Origin: CSP1-4 sp036559965
Lineage (GTDB): Bacteria > Chloroflexota > Limnocylindria > Limnocylindrales > CSP1-4
Length of the DNA stretch: 8,297 nucleotides
Assembly (NCBI GenBank): GCA_036559965.1
Contig: DATBSD010000026.1
Location: forward strand, 1 to 8,297
Direction of reading: 5' to 3'
The notes beneath the pieces are model-generated. The model searched no databases. It was not told where the DNA came from and worked only from the letters and a program-made list of their open reading frames with translations. This document shows positions 5,182 to 8,297 of this stretch, piece by piece. The translations under genes were made by a program, and so were the position numbers. Position 1 is the stretch's first letter, and each line of letters begins with the position of its first letter.

Positions 5182-6024
5182 GTGGCCGAAGGGCATGTCA
5201 TGGTCATCGGCGGGGCCGAGGACAAGGTGCGCGATCGCGTCATCCTCGCCCGCTTCGTCGCCCTCGCCGGCGGCAGCGACGCGCGCATCGCGGTCATCAG
5301 CACCGCCTCGTCCCTGGGACCGGCGGCCGGTGAGCTCTACACGCGTGTCTTCGGCGAGCTCGGCGGTCACGACGTGCGCGCGATCCACGCCACGACGCGA
5401 CCGCAGGCCAATGACGACACGAACGCGGCCGGTGTGCGCGACGCGACCGGCATCTTCCTGACCGGCGGCAACCAGCTCCGCCTGAGCTCGACCATCGGCG
5501 GCACGCGCCTCGCGCAGGCCATCCTCGAGCGCCACCGGGACGGCGCGGTCGTCGCAGGCACGAGCGCCGGTGCGAGCGCCATGAGCAGCCACATGATGGC
5601 CTTCGGGGCGAGCGGCGGGTCGCCCCGACAGCGCATGGCTCAGATGGCCGCCGGGCTGGGCGTGCTGCCTGGGGTCATCGTCGACCAGCATTTCCAGCAG
5701 CGCAACCGGCTCGGGCGCCTGCTCGCCATCATCGCCCAGAACCCATCGCTGCTCGGCATCGGGGTGGACGAGGACACGGCAGGCGTCGTCGGTCCCGACC
5801 AGGTGCTCGAGGTCATCGGTCGTCGGAGCGTGACGATCATCGACGGCTCGGGCGCCGACACCGACGCCTGGGAGGTCGCCGCCCATCGGCCGATCATGAT
5901 CAGCAACGTCGTCCTCCATTCCCTCCCGGCCGGCTATCGCTTCGATCTGCGGCGCCGCGTGCGACTGGCCGACGCCCGTCTCCACGCCCTCGAGGGCGGC
6001 GGGGAGTCGCTCGCCTCGAGCTAG
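5182..6024 (+). CDS. cphB: Cyanophycinase (serine exopeptidase, S51-like)
   Basis: A 280-residue cytoplasmic enzyme that cleaves beta-Asp-Arg dipeptides from cyanophycin, the Asp/Arg storage polymer. The N-terminus HVMVIGGAEDK (5-15) is the usual cyanophycinase opening. LTGGNQLRL (93-101) is the conserved substrate-pocket loop. GTSAGASAM (126-134) contains the nucleophile Ser128 in the GTSAGA elbow of the class-I-glutamine-amidotransferase-like fold. DQHFQQRNRLGRL (168-180) contains the conserved His170, and GIGVDEDTA (192-200) follows. Length and motif order are normal for the family. The GTG at 5182 has AGGGAGG ten bases upstream and places the IGGAED motif at the expected position; longer in-frame starts would add an unrelated N-terminus. 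It is divergent from ynjE and followed after 14 bases by cphA. Co-transcription of degrading and synthesising enzymes is the usual arrangement. The isoaspartyl dipeptidase that would finish degradation is not in the window. Confidence 0.95.
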   Translation: MAEGHVMVIGGAEDKVRDRVILARFVALAGGSDARIAVISTASSLGPAAGELYTRVFGELGGHDVRAIHATTRPQANDDTNAAGVRDATGIFLTGGNQLRLSSTIGGTRLAQAILERHRDGAVVAGTSAGASAMSSHMMAFGASGGSPRQRMAQMAAGLGVLPGVIVDQHFQQRNRLGRLLAIIAQNPSLLGIGVDEDTAGVVGPDQVLEVIGRRSVTIIDGSGADTDAWEVAAHRPIMISNVVLHSLPAGYRFDLRRRVRLADARLHALEGGGESLASS

Positions 6025-6038
6025 CACAGGAGGCCTCG

Positions 6039-8297
6039 GTGTCCCAGTCGACGTCCCCACCGGCCGCCCTGCCGGAGCTGCGGCCCGAGCTGCGCATCAT
6101 CGAGACGCGCGTCATGCGCGGACCCAACTACTGGGCGCGCGAGCCGGTCATCCGGATGGTCGTCGACCTCGGCGTGCTCGAGGACTACCCGTCCAACCTC
6201 GTGCCCGGCTTCACCGACCGCCTCATCGCGCTCATGCCGTCGCTCGAGGAGCACGCTTGCTCGCTCGGTCGCCGGGGTGGCTTCATCAGCCGGCTACGCG
6301 AGGGCACGTGGATGGGCCACATCGCGGAGCACATCGCGCTCGAGCTGCAGACGCTCGCCGGGACCGAGGCCCGCCATGGCAAGACGCGCTCGACCGGCAC
6401 ACACGGCCAATACAACGTCATCTATGAGTACGCCGAAGAGCGCGTGGGCATCGAGGCGGGCAAGATGGCCGTCGCCTTCGTCAACCACCTCGTGGCGCCC
6501 GATGACCCGACCACGGCGGGCTTCGACTTCCAGACCGAGCTCGAGCGGCTCATCCGGCTGGCCGAGCGACAAGCCTTCGGCCCGTCCACGCAGGCGCTCA
6601 TCGACGAGGCCGTCCAGCGCGACGTGCCCTGGATCCGGCTCGACCGGTTCAGCCTCATCCAGCTCGGCCAGGGCGTCCACCAGCAGCGCATCCGCGCGAC
6701 GATGACGTCGCGCACGCCGGCCATCGCTGTCGACATCGCGTCCGACAAGAGCCTCACCAACGCACTCCTCAGCGCCGCCGGCCTGCCCGTGCCGCGGTCG
6801 GACGTCGTGGACGAGGTCGAGGCCGCCGTGAGCGCGGCGACAGCGATCGGCTTCCCGTGCGTGGTCAAGCCGCTCGACGGCAACCATGGGCGGGGCGTCA
6901 ACCTCGACCTGCGCGACGAAGCGGCGGTGCGGAAGGCGTTCCCGCTGGCGCTCGCCCAGTCACGCGCCGGCGACGTCGTCGTCGAGAGCTACGTCCACGG
7001 CAACGACTACCGCTGCCTGGTCATCGGCGGGCGGATGGCGGCCATCGCCGAGCGCGTCCCGGCGAGTGTCTTCGGCGACGGGGAGCACACCGTGCGGCAG
7101 CTCGTCGAGGCCGAGAACCTGGATCCGCGTCGCGGCATCGGCCACGAGAAGGTGCTGACCAAGATCAGCCTCGATGCGGCCGCCGAGGAGCTCGTCGCCG
7201 CCCAGGGCTGGGGCTTCGAGGACGTGCCGCCCGATGGAGCCTGGATCAAGCTCGCCCTGACCGGCAACATGTCGACCGGCGGCACGTCGATCGACCGCAC
7301 GGTCGAGGCGCACCCCGAGAACATCGAGATCGCCGAGACGGCTGCCCGGGTCGTGGGCCTCGATGTCGCGGGCATCGACTTCATCGTTCCCGACATCGCC
7401 ATCCCCGTGCGCGAGCAGGGGGGCGCCATCGTCGAGGTCAACGCCGCACCCGGCTTCCGGATGCACACCCATCCGACCGTCGGCGAGCCACAGTTCGTGG
7501 CCAAGCCGGTGCTCGACCTGCTCTTCCCGCCGGGCACACCGGCGCGCATCCCGATCCTGGCCGTGACCGGCACGAACGGCAAGACGACGACCGTGCGCAT
7601 GATCGCCCACATCCTCAAGCTCATGGGCCGGCGCGTGGGCATGACCACGACCGACGGCATCGTCATCGACGGCCGGCTCATCAAGCGGGGCGACATGTCG
7701 GGCCCCAAGTCGGCCCAGATGGTGCTCCAGAACCCGAGCGTCGACACCGCCGTGTTCGAGGTCGCGCGCGGCGGCATCCTGCGCGAGGGCCTGGGCTACG
7801 ACCGCAACGACGTGGCCGTCGTCACGAACGTGACCGGCGACCACATGGGCCTCGGCGGCATCACCACGCTGCGCCAGCTGGCCGACGTCAAGGCGGTCGT
7901 GGTCGAGGCCGTGCCGCGCTCGGGGACCGCCGTCCTCAACGCCGACGACCCGCACGTCGCGCGCATGGCGCGCACGTGCCACGGCCGCATCGTCTACTTC
8001 TCGATGGCCACCGACCGCGAGCAGGACGGCTGGCTGCGGGTCGATTCGCATTGTGGTCGGGGTGGAGCGGCGATCGTGCTCCAGGAGACGGACGAGGGCG
8101 AGCTCGTCGTGCTGCGCCACGGGCCGCGCATCATGCCGCTCCTCCACACGCACCTCATCCCGGCCACGTTCGGCGGTCGGGCGCGCATGAACGTCGCTAA
8201 CGCGCTCGCCGCCGCGGCGGCCGCGTGGGCATCGGGCGCCCACATGCACGACATCCGACAGGGCCTGCGGACCTTCTCGACCTCCTTCTTCCAGGCG
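6039..8297 (+). CDS. cphA: Cyanophycin synthetase (partial, C-terminus beyond window)
   Basis: 753 codons are present and the frame is still open at the right edge. CphA proteins are usually about 870-900 residues, so roughly the last 120-150 are missing. The enzyme adds Asp to a poly-Asp backbone and Arg to each side chain, using two ATP per dipeptide. The N domain (about 1-165) begins with IETRVMRGPNYW (21-32) and contains HIAEH (94-98), an HxxEH pattern. The ATP-grasp domain (about 225-495), which adds Arg or Asp, has VVKPLDGNHGRGV (275-287) and EVNAAPGF (466-473). The Mur-ligase-like domain has the P-loop TGTNGKTTT (510-518), EVARGGILREGL (575-586), TNVTGDHMG (596-604) and LNADDPHVARM (633-643). 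The sequence stops within FSTSFFQ, just before the Mur C-terminal subdomain. The GTG start has AGGAGG (6028-6033) five bases upstream. No frameshift or missing catalytic motif is seen, so the enzyme looks active. Confidence 0.96.
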   Translation, partial: MSQSTSPPAALPELRPELRIIETRVMRGPNYWAREPVIRMVVDLGVLEDYPSNLVPGFTDRLIALMPSLEEHACSLGRRGGFISRLREGTWMGHIAEHIALELQTLAGTEARHGKTRSTGTHGQYNVIYEYAEERVGIEAGKMAVAFVNHLVAPDDPTTAGFDFQTELERLIRLAERQAFGPSTQALIDEAVQRDVPWIRLDRFSLIQLGQGVHQQRIRATMTSRTPAIAVDIASDKSLTNALLSAAGLPVPRSDVVDEVEAAVSAATAIGFPCVVKPLDGNHGRGVNLDLRDEAAVRKAFPLALAQSRAGDVVVESYVHGNDYRCLVIGGRMAAIAERVPASVFGDGEHTVRQLVEAENLDPRRGIGHEKVLTKISLDAAAEELVAAQGWGFEDVPPDGAWIKLALTGNMSTGGTSIDRTVEAHPENIEIAETAARVVGLDVAGIDFIVPDIAIPVREQGGAIVEVNAAPGFRMHTHPTVGEPQFVAKPVLDLLFPPGTPARIPILAVTGTNGKTTTVRMIAHILKLMGRRVGMTTTDGIVIDGRLIKRGDMSGPKSAQMVLQNPSVDTAVFEVARGGILREGLGYDRNDVAVVTNVTGDHMGLGGITTLRQLADVKAVVVEAVPRSGTAVLNADDPHVARMARTCHGRIVYFSMATDREQDGWLRVDSHCGRGGAAIVLQETDEGELVVLRHGPRIMPLLHTHLIPATFGGRARMNVANALAAAAAAWASGAHMHDIRQGLRTFSTSFFQA

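Noticed and set aside
4500..5303. Minus-strand open frame spanning the ynjE 5' end and the intergenic region, including an ATG right after the terminator hairpin (4919)
   Set aside because: It is out of frame with ynjE, has low-complexity composition and overlaps the conserved ynjE N-terminus and cphB start.
8205..8226. GCC/GCG-rich run near the right edge as a repeat element
   Set aside because: It encodes an Ala-rich helix of the CphA Mur-ligase domain and is explained by codon bias.

Overview
The window is a compact, very GC-rich stretch with strong G/C at third codon positions, frequent GTG starts and short gaps between genes. It carries five complete protein genes, two genes cut by the window ends, and one small leader ORF. 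The combination of an Lhr helicase, a Nei2-type glycosylase, GTG starts, TANNNT-type -10 boxes close to start codons and a cyanophycin operon suggests a high-GC bacterium such as an uncultured Chloroflexota lineage or an actinobacterial relative. This placement is inferred from style and gene content only.

Positions 1-1994 (+) form a probable DNA-repair group. It holds the C-terminal end of an Lhr-type helicase, a stand-alone class II glutamine amidotransferase-like protein that may be translated from a leaderless mRNA, and an Fpg/Nei-family glycosylase with intact catalytic residues and zinc finger. Positions 2051-3511 (+) encode a 12-segment MFS transporter of the SLC45/sugar-cation symporter type. 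It converges on the next gene with a gap of only 15 bases.

Positions 3527-5093 (-) hold the most interesting unit: a YnjE-type triple-rhodanese sulfurtransferase behind a leader that looks like a ribosome-mediated transcription attenuator. The leader has a promoter-like sequence and a 24-codon ORF (4982-5056) with Cys codons at positions 13 and 23. Next come a 5-bp hairpin inside that ORF and a perfect 10-bp GC hairpin (4924-4947) ending in UUUC. A six-base segment of the leader ORF can pair with the 5' arm of that terminator hairpin. This is the 1:2 / 2:3 / 3:4 layout of classical attenuators and suggests that cysteine (or Cys-tRNA) supply controls a sulfur-transfer enzyme.

Positions 5145-8297 (+) form a cyanophycin storage operon. 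cphB (cyanophycinase, degradation) is followed after 14 bases by cphA (cyanophycin synthetase, polymerisation), which runs off the right edge after 753 codons. cphB and the sulfurtransferase leader are divergent and share an approximately 0.3-kb regulatory region. Nothing in the sequence looks like an insertion element, CRISPR array, tRNA or rRNA.
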